NCBI RefSeq assembly: GCF_027366395.1
Contig: NZ_CP114771.1
Location: 3,472,001 to 3,536,000 of the forward strand
Origin: Endozoicomonas sp. GU-1
GTDB lineage: Bacteria; Pseudomonadota; Gammaproteobacteria; Pseudomonadales; Endozoicomonadaceae
Length of the DNA stretch: 64,000 nucleotides
Direction of reading: 5' to 3'
Part shown: positions 54,955 to 64,000 of the stretch, piece after piece
How the letters are laid out: every line of letters starts with the position of its first letter
Numbering within the stretch: the stretch's first letter is position 1
The notes under the pieces: generated by a model
Database searches by the model: none
The model's input: the letters and a program-made list of their open reading frames with translations, nothing else
Told to the model about the DNA's origin: nothing
Made by a program: the position numbers and the translations under genes

Positions 54955-56228
54955 GCATTTTCCTTTTTTTCAAACAGTTTACGGAACACCGGGTAAATAT
55001 CACTGGGCGATTTAATCTGCTGCATGGCAAAGTGATCTTTAAACTTCTCCGCTACGCTCTGGTACTCACGCCATAAATTCTGGTGGGCACGGTCGGTGAT
55101 TTCCACATAACAGTAATACTGAACCTTCTGCATAATCTGCTCGGTGAGAATCTTGGTGCAGACACTGGAATCCCCTTCCCAGTTATCACCGTCCGATGCC
55201 TGGGCAACATAAATATTCCAGTCCACCGGGCTGTAACGCTTATTGATCACATCACGGGTCATTTCCAGGGCACTGGAAACAATGGTTCCCCCGGTTTCCC
55301 TGGAATAGAAAAAGTCATCCTCATCCACCTCTTTAGCGGCGGTATGATGACGGATAAAGACCACTTCAATCTCTTTGTAATTACGCTGCAAAAACAGATA
55401 GAGCAGAATAAAGAAGCGCTTGGCCATGTCTTTGATGTCCTGAGTCATGGATCCGGACACATCCATCACACAAAACATCACGGCCTTATTACTGGGCGAA
55501 GGCACTTTGACCATGTTGTTGTATTTCAGGTCAAAGTCATCAATAAATGGTAGTCTTTTCAGCTTGGCATTGAGCTCTTTTATCCGTTCTCTTAATTCAA
55601 CAACTCGTTGCTGATCCGTTTCATCCGGGCTGACTTCCATTTCCCGGAGCTCTTTTTTCAGGGCCCGTATCTCCCGACGATCACCACCGGATAAGGCAAT
55701 ACGCCGGGCATGGGCTGAACGCAGGGAGCGCACCACATTCAGGCGGTCCGGAGAGCCTGCTGTCGTATACCCTGCCTGTCGAATCTTGAATTCCGTCATA
55801 TCCTCCAGCTGCTTCCGAACCAGGTTTGGCAGCTCAAGGTTATCAAACATATGCTCCAGGAACTCATCATGATTTATCTGGAAGCTGAATTCATCCATCC
55901 CTTCGCCGCTGTTGCCAGCCTTGCCCTTACCGCTTCCGGAGCCACTGCCGCCCGATGGGCGCTTGATACGATCACCACTGACAAACTCCTTGTTGCCCGG
56001 ATGAACCTGCTTATAACGCCCACCCTGACCGTGGCGGAATACCGGCTCAGAAAGATCTTTTCGGGGAATGGTGACTTCGCTGCCAGAAACCACATCAGTA
56101 ATGGAGCGTTTATTCACAGCATCAGACACTGCTTTCTTGATGTGCTTCTTATATCTCTCAAGAAACCGCTGGCGATTGACGGTACTTTTGTTTTTTCCAT
56201 TCAACCGTCGATCGATAATAATACTCAT
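54951..56228 (-). CDS. yeaH: YeaH/YhbH family protein (DUF444)
   Basis: The ATG at 56228 ([15 protein letters not shown]), after AAGGAG, gives 425 residues. Family features are [20 protein letters not shown], a Gly/Ser-rich linker ([20 protein letters not shown]) and a von Willebrand A-like C-terminal domain with [20 protein letters not shown]. It is the partner of prkA and spoVR, which it overlaps by four bases. It is usually under stationary-phase control in relatives. Confidence 0.92.
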   Translation of the reverse strand: MSIIIDRRLNGKNKSTVNRQRFLERYKKHIKKAVSDAVNKRSITDVVSGSEVTIPRKDLSEPVFRHGQGGRYKQVHPGNKEFVSGDRIKRPSGGSGSGSGKGKAGNSGEGMDEFSFQINHDEFLEHMFDNLELPNLVRKQLEDMTEFKIRQAGYTTAGSPDRLNVVRSLRSAHARRIALSGGDRREIRALKKELREMEVSPDETDQQRVVELRERIKELNAKLKRLPFIDDFDLKYNNMVKVPSPSNKAVMFCVMDVSGSMTQDIKDMAKRFFILLYLFLQRNYKEIEVVFIRHHTAAKEVDEDDFFYSRETGGTIVSSALEMTRDVINKRYSPVDWNIYVAQASDGDNWEGDSSVCTKILTEQIMQKVQYYCYVEITDRAHQNLWREYQSVAEKFKDHFAMQQIKSPSDIYPVFRKLFEKKENA

Positions 56229-56304
56229 GAACACGCTCCTTGTGTGCCCTTTATGACAAACAGGGCGAGAATCCGTTCGCCCTGCCTCTCTACCCGGACG
56301 GCAG

Positions 56305-58227
56305 TTACTGCGACTTGCGCACCCGGATATACCATTCAGCCAGTAACCTGACCTGCTTCTCGGTATACCCTCTTTCTACCATGCGCTTAACAAACTCATT
56401 GTGCTTGCGCTGATCTTCCTGGCTGCCTTTGGCATTGAATGAGATCACCGGAAGCAGGTCTTCCGTATTGGAGAACATTTTCTTCTCAATCACAGTGCGC
56501 ATTTTTTCGTAGCTGAGCCAGCTCGGGTTTTGCCCATTGTGATTGGCCCTGGCCCTGAGCACGAAATTAACGACTTCGTTACGGAAATCTTTTGGATTGG
56601 CGATACTGGCTGCTTTCTCGATTTTCTCCAGCTCATCATTGATGGCCGAGCGGTCGAGAATATCGCCGGTTTCAGGGTCACGGTACTCCTGATCCTGAAT
56701 CCAGAAGTCAGCATAGGTGATGTATCGGTCAAAAATGTTCTGCCCATACTCGGAGTAAGACTCAAGATAGGCGGTCTGAATCTCTTTGCCCAGGGACTCA
56801 ATGTATTTGGGTGCCAGGAACTCTTTCACATAGCGCAGATAGCGCTCATGCACCTCTTTCGGATACTGCTGCTGCTCAATCTGCTGTTCCAGTACGTAGA
56901 GCATGTGCACGGGGTTAGCGGCAATTTCCGTAGGGTCAAAGTTGAATACCTTGGAAAGAATCTTGAAAGCAAAACGGGTAGACAAGCCTTCCATGCCTTC
57001 ATCAACACCCGCTGAATCTTTGTACTCCTGCAGCGGCTTGGCATTGGGGTCGGTATCTTTCAGGTTTTCGCCATCATAGATCCGCATCTTGGAATACACA
57101 TTGGAATTTTCCGGCTCCTTGATGCGCGACAGGACGGTGAACTTGGCCAGCATTTTCAAGGTATCCGGTGCACAGGGGGATTCCTTGAGTGAGCTATTGG
57201 CCAGCAGCTTTTCATATATATGAATCTCTTCCGTCACCCGGGTGCAGTAAGGCACCTTGACGATGTTTACCCGGTCAATAAAGGCTTCATTGGTCTTATT
57301 ATTCCGGAATGATTGCCACTCGGATTCATTGGAGTGGGCAAGAATAATACCGTTATAAGGAATGGCACCCATGCCTTCGGTACTGTTGTAGTTACCTTCC
57401 TGGGTGGCGGTCAGCAGCGGGTGGAGTACCTTGATGGGTGCCTTGAACATTTCCACAAACTCCATCATGCCCTGATTGGCACGGCAGAGTGCGCCAGAGA
57501 AGCTGTAGGCATCCGGGTCATCCTGAGAGTATTCTTCCAACTGTCGTATATCCACCTTGCCCACAAGGCTGGATATATCCTGGTTGTTCTCATCGCCGGG
57601 TTCGGTCTTGGCAATACCCACTTGATTCAGAATGCTGGGATGCAGCTTCACCACTCTGAACTTGGTGATATCACCGCCAAACTCATTTAACCGCTTAACC
57701 GCCCAGGGTGACATGATGCCGCCCAGGTAACGATTGGGAATGCCAAATTCTTTTTCCAGAATGTCGGCATCTTCATCAGGATTAAACAGATTCAGAGGTG
57801 ACTCAAAAACCGGTGAACCTTTGATTGCATAGAATGGGACTTTCTCCATCAATGCCTTCAGCTTTTCTGCCAGAGAAGACTTACCACCACCCACTGGCCC
57901 CAGAAGGTATAGTATCTGTTTCTTCTCTTCCAGCCCCTGGGCAGCGTGCATAAAGTAGGAAACGATCTGCTCAATCGCCTCTTCCATTCCATAAAATTCA
58001 CGGAATGCCGGATAACGCTTAATCAGTTTATTGGAAAATATACGACTGAGCCTTGGGTCCCTTGAGGTATCCACCATCTCCGGCTCACCAATGGCCATAA
58101 GCATGCGCTCAGCCGCATTGGCATAGGCAGAAGAATCCTGCCTGCACAGTGCCAGATACTCTTCGATGGTCAGCTCTTCCTGCTGGGTTGATTGAAATCT
58201 CTGCTGATATGTATTGAAGATGTCCAT
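56305..58227 (-). CDS. prkA: PrkA family serine protein kinase
   Basis: The ATG at 58227 ([12 protein letters not shown]) gives 640 residues, near the 644 of E. coli YeaG. The AAA+-type ATPase has GPVGGGKSS (110-118), and the C-terminal part matches PrkA kinases ([20 protein letters not shown]). It is the first gene of the prkA-yeaH-spoVR operon running leftward. Relatives respond to nitrogen or stationary-phase stress. No sigma54 site was recognised upstream. Confidence 0.93.
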   Translation of the reverse strand: MDIFNTYQQRFQSTQQEELTIEEYLALCRQDSSAYANAAERMLMAIGEPEMVDTSRDPRLSRIFSNKLIKRYPAFREFYGMEEAIEQIVSYFMHAAQGLEEKKQILYLLGPVGGGKSSLAEKLKALMEKVPFYAIKGSPVFESPLNLFNPDEDADILEKEFGIPNRYLGGIMSPWAVKRLNEFGGDITKFRVVKLHPSILNQVGIAKTEPGDENNQDISSLVGKVDIRQLEEYSQDDPDAYSFSGALCRANQGMMEFVEMFKAPIKVLHPLLTATQEGNYNSTEGMGAIPYNGIILAHSNESEWQSFRNNKTNEAFIDRVNIVKVPYCTRVTEEIHIYEKLLANSSLKESPCAPDTLKMLAKFTVLSRIKEPENSNVYSKMRIYDGENLKDTDPNAKPLQEYKDSAGVDEGMEGLSTRFAFKILSKVFNFDPTEIAANPVHMLYVLEQQIEQQQYPKEVHERYLRYVKEFLAPKYIESLGKEIQTAYLESYSEYGQNIFDRYITYADFWIQDQEYRDPETGDILDRSAINDELEKIEKAASIANPKDFRNEVVNFVLRARANHNGQNPSWLSYEKMRTVIEKKMFSNTEDLLPVISFNAKGSQEDQRKHNEFVKRMVERGYTEKQVRLLAEWYIRVRKSQ

Positions 58228-58737
58228 GCCTTCACCCACCTTTGTCTGCTTGAATTCCTGAACAACGACCAGGAACGTTTGACCGATAGCTCATCTGGAA
58301 GCTTATCCTTCTCAATTACGCTATCGGCAGAGTCAGAACTTTGACCACATTTTTTTATAACTTTTATTGAGCAGCTATGAATGCCAGAAAAGCAGTTCAT
58401 GCTGATCAACAATGCTATAGAAAAAGGTGGCATATAATGCCCGTCCGACAAACCAGAGAACTCGGTGTCATGACCGGCAAAAGCGGGATACGAACATTCA
58501 GTCGAAAAAATCTGGCCTACATTGATGCACTTTTCATAACAACTTATAACAACGGACTTCCTTGCAGCATGCTGGCAGAGATATTATTCTTCATCGCTCA
58601 CAACTTCTGGTGGTCTCGCACTTAGCCTTGGAGAATCTGCCCGACAAGCATGGCACTATCAAAACAACCCTGCGTTTTTCACCGCAAGCTGATAGCGCAT
58701 TTTTTCTTGCCCCAGAATTTATAATGTGGATTTTTGA
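58228..58737. other. 510-base stretch without a supported gene
   Basis: It holds the upstream region of prkA and the end of the next leftward operon. Short rightward frames exist but lack ribosome-binding sites and recognisable content. AT-rich segments near 58350-58440 may hold the prkA promoter. I see no hairpin or repeat that stands out. Confidence 0.6.
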
Positions 58738-59829
58738 CTACTTCTGCAACTGTTGAATCATTGCATGGAGGAAGCGTGTTGCTTCACCACCCGTTGCTGC
58801 GCGGTGATCAAACGACAGTGACAAAGGCAGGGTACGGTGGCTCTCAGGCTTGCCATCAACGCTGACGATTTCTTCCCTTAACCTGCCAACACCGATAATA
58901 CCAACGGTTGGCGGCACAACAACCGGTGTCGCGTATTTTCCGGCAAAGACACCAAAATTACTTAACGTGATGGTTGCACCCTGAAGCTCTGAGTTTGGCA
59001 GACTTCTGTCTTTCACCCCTTCCCTGAGCTTATTGATACTCTCTCGTACTTCTGCTTTGTTCATTTTTGCCACATCACGCATCACCGGAACAAATAGTCC
59101 CTCGTCACTATCAACCGCCAGACCCAGGTCAACAGCATCATGAAGCTGACGGCTCATGGAAGCGCCATCAAACCAGGCATTAAGCGCAGGCTCCACGGCA
59201 CTGGCTTTGGCAATTGCCTGAATCAAACGAACAGTGATGTCTTCTTTAGTATCCCAGTGATCAATATCCACATCATCAAACAGCGTTACCTGGACGACGG
59301 AAGCATGAGACTCTGCCATGGTGCGGGCCATATGCTTGCGGACACCTTTCAATGGCTCTGGATTGTCCAGGGGATAGGCAATGGCAGGTTGTGCAGCGGT
59401 TCTATGATTTGTGACAGCACCCAGCTCCACCTGGAATTGCTCAGCCAGTGATTGAAGTCCACTTTGAACCATGTGAGATGAAGACGACGGTGGCATCTGG
59501 CCATCCGCTGGTGAGCCAATAATAAAAGCATCATCGCTACTGGTGCTGGCATCATCACTGACCAGTTTGCCGACTACCGTACCGCTATCTTCCCCATCGG
59601 TGACAAACTCCACCAGCGGGGCTCCGGTAAGAATAGTGTCACCGGGTTGGCCACAAAGACGGGCAATCACTCCGGTGCAGGGTGCAGGCACTTCCACAAC
59701 GGCTTTGGCTGTTTCGACTGAGACCATCGGCTGATCTTCCCTGATGCTATCCCCTTCTCCCACATGCCATTCGACAATATCGGCTTCAGGAATACCTTCC
59801 CCTAAATCGGGTAAATTGAAAAAGCGCAT
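58738..59829 (-). CDS. bkdB: 2-oxo acid dehydrogenase E2, acyltransferase
   Basis: The product has 363 residues. The lipoyl domain is residues 1-75 (VSVETAKAVVEVPAP, lipoylated Lys43). The peripheral subunit-binding region is short and poorly matched (SLAEQFQVELG). The catalytic domain ends with SFDHRAATGG, which has the active-site histidine but threonine where most family members have aspartate (HxxxDG). It moves the acyl group to CoA. It is the last gene of the operon; no E3 gene is nearby. Confidence 0.85.
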   Translation of the reverse strand: MRFFNLPDLGEGIPEADIVEWHVGEGDSIREDQPMVSVETAKAVVEVPAPCTGVIARLCGQPGDTILTGAPLVEFVTDGEDSGTVVGKLVSDDASTSSDDAFIIGSPADGQMPPSSSSHMVQSGLQSLAEQFQVELGAVTNHRTAAQPAIAYPLDNPEPLKGVRKHMARTMAESHASVVQVTLFDDVDIDHWDTKEDITVRLIQAIAKASAVEPALNAWFDGASMSRQLHDAVDLGLAVDSDEGLFVPVMRDVAKMNKAEVRESINKLREGVKDRSLPNSELQGATITLSNFGVFAGKYATPVVVPPTVGIIGVGRLREEIVSVDGKPESHRTLPLSLSFDHRAATGGEATRFLHAMIQQLQK

Positions 59830-59947
59830 GAATGTACCTTTTTATTATAAAAATACTGCCTGCTTCTGGTTTTGCAGTCCTACAGTTCTGGCAATATTTG
59901 CCGCTCAGGGCTATTGAAATAATGATTCCGGTATTGGCAAATGATGG

Positions 59948-60931
59948 CTAGTGTCTGGCAAGACTCTTGATCGATGCCCTGACAATATCATCGACCTGGG
60001 GCAGATAATGGTCTTCCATCCTGTAGTAGGGCATTGTCGTATCAAAACCGGTCACCCGTTCAACGGGTGCCTTCAGATCATCAAATGCCCTTTCCATAAG
60101 ACCGGCAGCAATCTCGGCCCCCACACCAAAACTTCGACAAGCTTCATGAACGATGACACAGCGTCCGGTCTTTCTGACTGACGTCAGAATAGTCTCCATA
60201 TCAAGAGGCTTGATGGTAGCCACATCAATCACTTCTGCAAAAATGCCATGCCCCTCCAGAATGTCGGCTGCCTCCATGGTTTCACGAACCGATGCCCCCC
60301 AACTGACCAATGTGACATCCTGCCCGACTTTTAACGTGAAACAGGTGTCCAATGGCAGCGGGTCACTGGCAGCATCAATGATCTGCTTACTTGCCCGGTA
60401 GATGCGCTTTGGCTCCAGGAAGATAACCGGATCCGGCTCATTAATGGCAGCACGAAGCAATCCATAGGCTCTGACCGGTGACGATGGAATAACCACTCTT
60501 AGCCCGGGAATATGGGCAAACAGTGCTTCGGTGCTTTCCGAATGATGCTCCGGGGCGTGGATACCTCCGCCGAAAGGAGCCCGCAGCACCAGGGGACACG
60601 CCAAACGCCCCCGGGTTCGGTTTCTCATGCGGGCTGCGTGGCAGATTAATTGTTCCATTGCCGGAAAGATGAACCCCATAAACTGTATTTCCGCCACCGG
60701 TTTCATTCCCTGGGCTGCCATACCCACACTGATACCGGCAATCAGGGTTTCCGCCAGTGGGGTATCCATCACCCGCTTGAGGCCATATTTATCCCGCAAC
60801 CCCTGGGTTGCCCGAAAGACACCACCATTGACCCCAATATCTTCGCCAAGCAACACAACATCCGGATCATTGTCCATAGCATGATCAAGCGCCAGGTTGA
60901 CGGCCTCAACCATGGTCAGTTTGTTATCCAT
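59948..60931 (-). CDS. bkdA2: 2-oxo acid dehydrogenase E1, beta subunit
   Basis: The product has 327 residues. Matching features are LLGEDIGVNGGVFRATQGL, the PLAETLIAGISVGMA segment, and FGGGIHAPEHHSESTEALFA, which joins the alpha subunit in the thiamine-binding site. With E1 alpha it decarboxylates the 2-oxo acid. It overlaps the alpha gene by eight bases. The branched-chain substrate is inferred from the leucine dehydrogenase remnant and lrp next to the operon. Confidence 0.87.
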   Translation of the reverse strand: MDNKLTMVEAVNLALDHAMDNDPDVVLLGEDIGVNGGVFRATQGLRDKYGLKRVMDTPLAETLIAGISVGMAAQGMKPVAEIQFMGFIFPAMEQLICHAARMRNRTRGRLACPLVLRAPFGGGIHAPEHHSESTEALFAHIPGLRVVIPSSPVRAYGLLRAAINEPDPVIFLEPKRIYRASKQIIDAASDPLPLDTCFTLKVGQDVTLVSWGASVRETMEAADILEGHGIFAEVIDVATIKPLDMETILTSVRKTGRCVIVHEACRSFGVGAEIAAGLMERAFDDLKAPVERVTGFDTTMPYYRMEDHYLPQVDDIVRASIKSLARH

Positions 60932-62048
60932 TGAGATGGCCTCCGGCTGATTTCATGTTTTCCTGACGCATCTGTTCTCTGGCAAGCGCCTCGTTTTTCT
61001 GTTGCTCCAGTTGGGCTGGCATATTCGCGTAGTGATAATCAAACAGGTCTTCAATAGCGGGCAGCGGAGTGTTCAGGTAGGTGGCCACGGCCTGCTCAAT
61101 GATACGGTCAGCCTCATCTTTTAAAGCCTGTTCTTTGTGCTCATCCCACACCCCCCGGTGGTGCAGGAAGTTACGGAGCCGCTTGATGGGTTCTTGTTGC
61201 CAGGCCTCCTTGAGTTCTTCACTGGCACGGTAACGGCTGGCATCATCGGCCGTGGTGTGATCGCAAAGCCGATAGCTGACCGCTTCTATCACGGTAGCGC
61301 CCTTACCCTGGCGTGCACGGTCAATAGCGGCGCTGACCACTTCATGGAGGGCAATAACATCATTACCATCCACCTGGTAAGACGGCAGGCCAGCAGCCAG
61401 CCCTTTCTGGGCCAGCGTCGGTGCACCGGACTGAATTTTTCTGGGAACCGAAATGGCCCATTGGTTGTTGTTAATGATATAAACCACGGGCAGCTGCCAG
61501 GCACCGGCCAGATTCAGGGCTTCGCCAAAATCCCCTTTCGACGTAGCGCCATCACCCAGTGCACATAAGGCCACTTGCAATGGGTCACCGGCCTCATGGC
61601 GGATTTTAATGGCGGTGGCGATACCGGCCGCGTGGCCAGCCTGGGTCGCAATGGGAACACAATTCGGCAGATCCTGACCCCACGCCGGACTGGCACTCCC
61701 GCGTTCATCACCACCCCAGTAGAGCATGACATCACTCAGAGCAATGCCTCGTCGCATTAACCCCGGAAGATCCCGGTAATAAGGAATCAGAACATCTTCT
61801 TTTTCCAGCAGGGCAGCACACACCGTGCTGATGGCTTCCTGTCCAAGACAGGAAGGGTAAGTGCCCATCTTACCGGTCCGCTGCAATGCCACCGCTTTTT
61901 GATCGGCCTGCCGGGCGATCACCATGGATCGGTAGTAATCAATGAGAATGTCGTGATTGCTGACCCAGGCTGGCAGTCGTTTGATGACTTCGCCTTCAGC
62001 ATCCAGAAACTGCTCCATGGCGAGGGCAGGGTTTGCTGTTAAATCCAT
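60924..62048 (-). CDS. bkdA1: 2-oxo acid dehydrogenase E1, alpha subunit
   Basis: The product has 374 residues. The thiamine-pyrophosphate motif runs GDGATSKGDFGEALN (about residues 165-179), ending at VVYIINNNQWAIS. The N-terminal part has YYRDLPGLMRRGIALSDVML. It forms the E1 heterotetramer with the beta subunit. It is 11 bases downstream of the damaged leucine dehydrogenase gene, so they form one operon. Confidence 0.87.
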   Translation of the reverse strand: MDLTANPALAMEQFLDAEGEVIKRLPAWVSNHDILIDYYRSMVIARQADQKAVALQRTGKMGTYPSCLGQEAISTVCAALLEKEDVLIPYYRDLPGLMRRGIALSDVMLYWGGDERGSASPAWGQDLPNCVPIATQAGHAAGIATAIKIRHEAGDPLQVALCALGDGATSKGDFGEALNLAGAWQLPVVYIINNNQWAISVPRKIQSGAPTLAQKGLAAGLPSYQVDGNDVIALHEVVSAAIDRARQGKGATVIEAVSYRLCDHTTADDASRYRASEELKEAWQQEPIKRLRNFLHHRGVWDEHKEQALKDEADRIIEQAVATYLNTPLPAIEDLFDYHYANMPAQLEQQKNEALAREQMRQENMKSAGGHLNG

Positions 62049-62059
62049 TTCTGTTCTCC

Positions 62060-62578
62060 CTATGCCGTCAACTGTGAAGGGTTATCACCATGCACAATGG
62101 CTTCTGCCATCTGGTCAGCAATAACACTGGCGGGTAACCCGGCCTGATTCTGTCGGTTGAAAATCTCTAACAGGGTGTCATGAATGCCACGCAGGCGATG
62201 GTGCATATCACTCTGACTGCTTTGCAGGTAAGTCATGGCCACAAAAATCAATCCACCGGAATTGATCAGGTAGTCCGGGGCAAAGAGAATGTCGCGGTCG
62301 AAGAGCGCAATACCGTCTTCCTCCGTCAATAGCTGGTTATTGGCTGAGCCGGCAACAGCAGCACACTGTAACTTGCCAATGGTGTCGCTATTGAGGACGC
62401 CGCCAAGGCCACAGGGGCTGAACAGATCGCAGGGCACCGAATAAGGAATGATTCGACATCCACCGAGGGCTGGCCCTCTGCGGGTACTGTGAATAGCGAT
62501 GACGGATTTGAGGCCGGATTCTTCATCGAATTTGCAATGAAGATCGTTGATTCGTGCCTCGGCAATTTGTCTGAACAT
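62060..62578 (-). pseudogene. Leucine dehydrogenase remnant, central part deleted in frame
   Basis: The ATG at 62578, after GGAGG, gives 172 codons, half the normal ~345. Residues about 29-45 (IAIHSTRRGPALGGCRIIPY) match the normal start of the family. The next residues jump to DLFSPCGLGGVLNSDTIGKL and VAGSANNQLLTEEDG, normally about 150 residues later. The catalytic lysine region and most of the NAD-binding fold are missing, so it should not be active. The frame is intact. Confidence 0.8.
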
Positions 62579-62989
62579 GACGGGATCCCTCCGTATGTTG
62601 CAGAGCAGCAGGCTCTGGTTTAGCGCCCTGTCTATCGGCATCCCGGGGTTAGGGCAAGCTGACAGACGTGGCTATTTATTGTTGTTTTACAGGGTAGAAC
62701 TTTCATCACTTTCAGCGGTTTAAGCTCTATCAACAACCAGGCTTTCTGATAACGCCTTATTCGATTACAGAGGAAGTTAAGCCCTATTGTCAACAGTCAA
62801 TAAGTTTTAGAAAACGTCATGCTCTGCCGCCATTGGCCGCTATTTAAATCAACTCATTGACTGAAAATCTCACCAACCATAAAGCACGTTTTCATAACAA
62901 CCTGTTTTGGCAAAACAGGTAAAAGATGCATTTTGAAAACAAAAGGTGATAACTTAGTTCTTCCTTCCCTCTAATCCATGGAGGCCAAA

Positions 62990-63361
62990 ATGTCGCAAAT
63001 ACAACAAGAAAAGCGTCGATTTCCCAGAAAAACATTGGAAAAAACCGCAGAAGTACTGGATAACGACACCGGTCTGTCTATCGGCATTCTTGAAGATGTC
63101 TCAAAAGGAGGATTCAGCATCCTGACCGATCGAGGTGTCAGGCCATCAGAAACCCGGAATGTCACATTGATCCTGCCCGGGCCGCAGGAAGGTGCTTATC
63201 GAGTGTCCATGAGTGCCGAGTGCGTCTGGTGTCAAACCGTCAGTGAGCAGGCTGATTTCGCCGCAGGTTTTGTTTTACGCAGTATCGAGGACCAAGACGA
63301 AGTCGCATTGAACTACTACATAAGGGATTATCAGGTAGCAGGTGAGCTTCAGGAAGGTTAA
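62990..63361 (+). CDS. PilZ domain protein
   Basis: The ATG at 62990, after GGAGG, gives 123 residues. Features of the cyclic-di-GMP-binding PilZ fold are RRFPRKTLEKTAEVL and then EDVSKGGFSILTDR (the D/NxSxxG site). It would sense cyclic di-GMP; the output partner is unknown. It is divergent from the bkd operon and convergent with lrp. Confidence 0.83.
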   Translation: MSQIQQEKRRFPRKTLEKTAEVLDNDTGLSIGILEDVSKGGFSILTDRGVRPSETRNVTLILPGPQEGAYRVSMSAECVWCQTVSEQADFAAGFVLRSIEDQDEVALNYYIRDYQVAGELQEG

Positions 63362-63430
63362 ATACCTTTCTGAAGCCAATTCGGGCAGAAGTAAACACTC
63401 ACAAACAAACTTTAACAAGCCAGGTAACGG

Positions 63431-63919
63431 TTAATCTGCAATTGGCAGGCTGAGCGTTTCCTTGAGCTCTTCCATCACGATATAGCTCTTGGACTCCCTG
63501 ACCCCCGGCAGCTTCAGAAGAATATCCCCTAACAACTCGCGGTAAGAGGCCATCTCTGAAATCCTGGCTTTGACCAGATAGTCGAAGTGACCCGAGACCA
63601 GATGGCACTCCAGCACGTTTGGCAGCTTGATGACCGCTTTGCGGAAGTCATCAAAAATGTCAGCAGATTTGGTATAGAGGCTGATTTCCACAAACACAAG
63701 AAGCCCTGCATGAAGATACTTCGGGTTCAGGCGTGCAGAATAGCCCTGAATAATGCCTTCCCTTTCCAGGCGCTTGACCCGTTCCATACACGGCGTCGTA
63801 CTCAGCCCGACCTTATCCGCCAGCTCTACATACGAAATACGCCCTTGCTCTTGCAGGGTACGGAGAATATTACGATCGATACGATCCAACTGGCGAACAA
63901 CTTCTTTTCGGCTTCTCAT
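63431..63919 (-). CDS. lrp: Leucine-responsive regulatory protein
   Basis: The product has 162 residues. The helix-turn-helix is in the N-terminal half (QGRISYVELADKVGLSTTPC, MERVKRLEREGIIQGYSA), and the C-terminal half is the amino-acid-sensing RAM domain (VLECHLVSGHFDYLVKARI). It controls branched-chain amino acid genes and may regulate the bkd operon next to it. The sequence is close to global Lrp. Confidence 0.92.
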   Translation of the reverse strand: MRSRKEVVRQLDRIDRNILRTLQEQGRISYVELADKVGLSTTPCMERVKRLEREGIIQGYSARLNPKYLHAGLLVFVEISLYTKSADIFDDFRKAVIKLPNVLECHLVSGHFDYLVKARISEMASYRELLGDILLKLPGVRESKSYIVMEELKETLSLPIAD

Positions 63920-64000
63920 GATTTCAGTCGTTTATTGACAATGCGTGTTCAGGCACCAGGAAAAGTGGAACACAATAGCATTCGGGATTAGTGAGCTTTG

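Noticed and set aside
58377-58756. Two short rightward frames (82 and 64 codons)
   Set aside because: They lack ribosome-binding sites and recognisable content in an otherwise regulatory region.

Overview
The window is a gammaproteobacterial chromosome segment. Roughly its first 39.6 kb is most of a tailed prophage; the rest is ordinary host DNA. The host order HU, rubredoxin, ubiC, ubiA, phoB, phoR is also familiar from pseudomonads, and prkA-yeaH-spoVR, a branched-chain keto acid dehydrogenase operon and an Lrp regulator fit the same class. An ankyrin-repeat gene and miniature palindromic repeats suggest a marine, possibly host-associated Oceanospirillales/Endozoicomonas-like organism. That last placement is inference only.

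Prophage (1 to about 39.65 kb). Leftward late genes run from the lysis region to the window edge: small terminase, large terminase, a 36-codon coupled gene, portal, scaffold, major capsid, adaptor, several tail/fibre proteins, a fibronectin-type tail protein, and very large polyvalent proteins carrying ParB-like, GP88-like, RadC/JAB and zincin-like parts. No tape measure, sheath or tube gene is visible, which suggests a short-tailed (podovirus-like) virion, but the left end lies outside the window. A leftward early block holds replication O/P-like proteins, a DUF1367 protein, a cytosine methyltransferase, a likely late regulator, an M15 endolysin and two holin-like proteins. A rightward early block encodes an ERF annealing protein, a YqaJ exonuclease, SSB, a Rha-like protein, a small DUF4224-like protein and a tyrosine integrase. 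A CI-like repressor lies between the two blocks. The same inverted repeat, CTAAC-N4-GTTAG, sits in front of both blocks and is the best candidate operator. Opposite-strand cargo includes yefM-yoeB and two tiny overlapping membrane-protein genes. Several structural genes are split by one-base shifts at homopolymers, and the giant gene has an in-frame amber codon, so the prophage is either decaying or contains assembly indels.

Junction (39.6-40.4 kb). Two intact tRNA-Leu(CAG) genes lie beside the integrase. Upstream of them are two tandem units of about 226 bp whose tRNA part survives only as a 5' half, behind a near-perfect sigma70 promoter. This looks like a repeatedly used integration site.

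Host part (40.4-64 kb). It holds an SCP2-like protein, HU and rubredoxin. A complete BMP-type nucleoside ABC transporter follows. The ubiC-ubiA pair is split by an ankyrin gene and by a DUF3050 pseudogene that itself carries a 165-bp MITE. Next come phoB-phoR, an H-NS-like protein, and the spoVR-yeaH-prkA stress cluster. The window ends with a bkd-type operon whose leucine dehydrogenase gene has lost its central part, a PilZ protein and Lrp.
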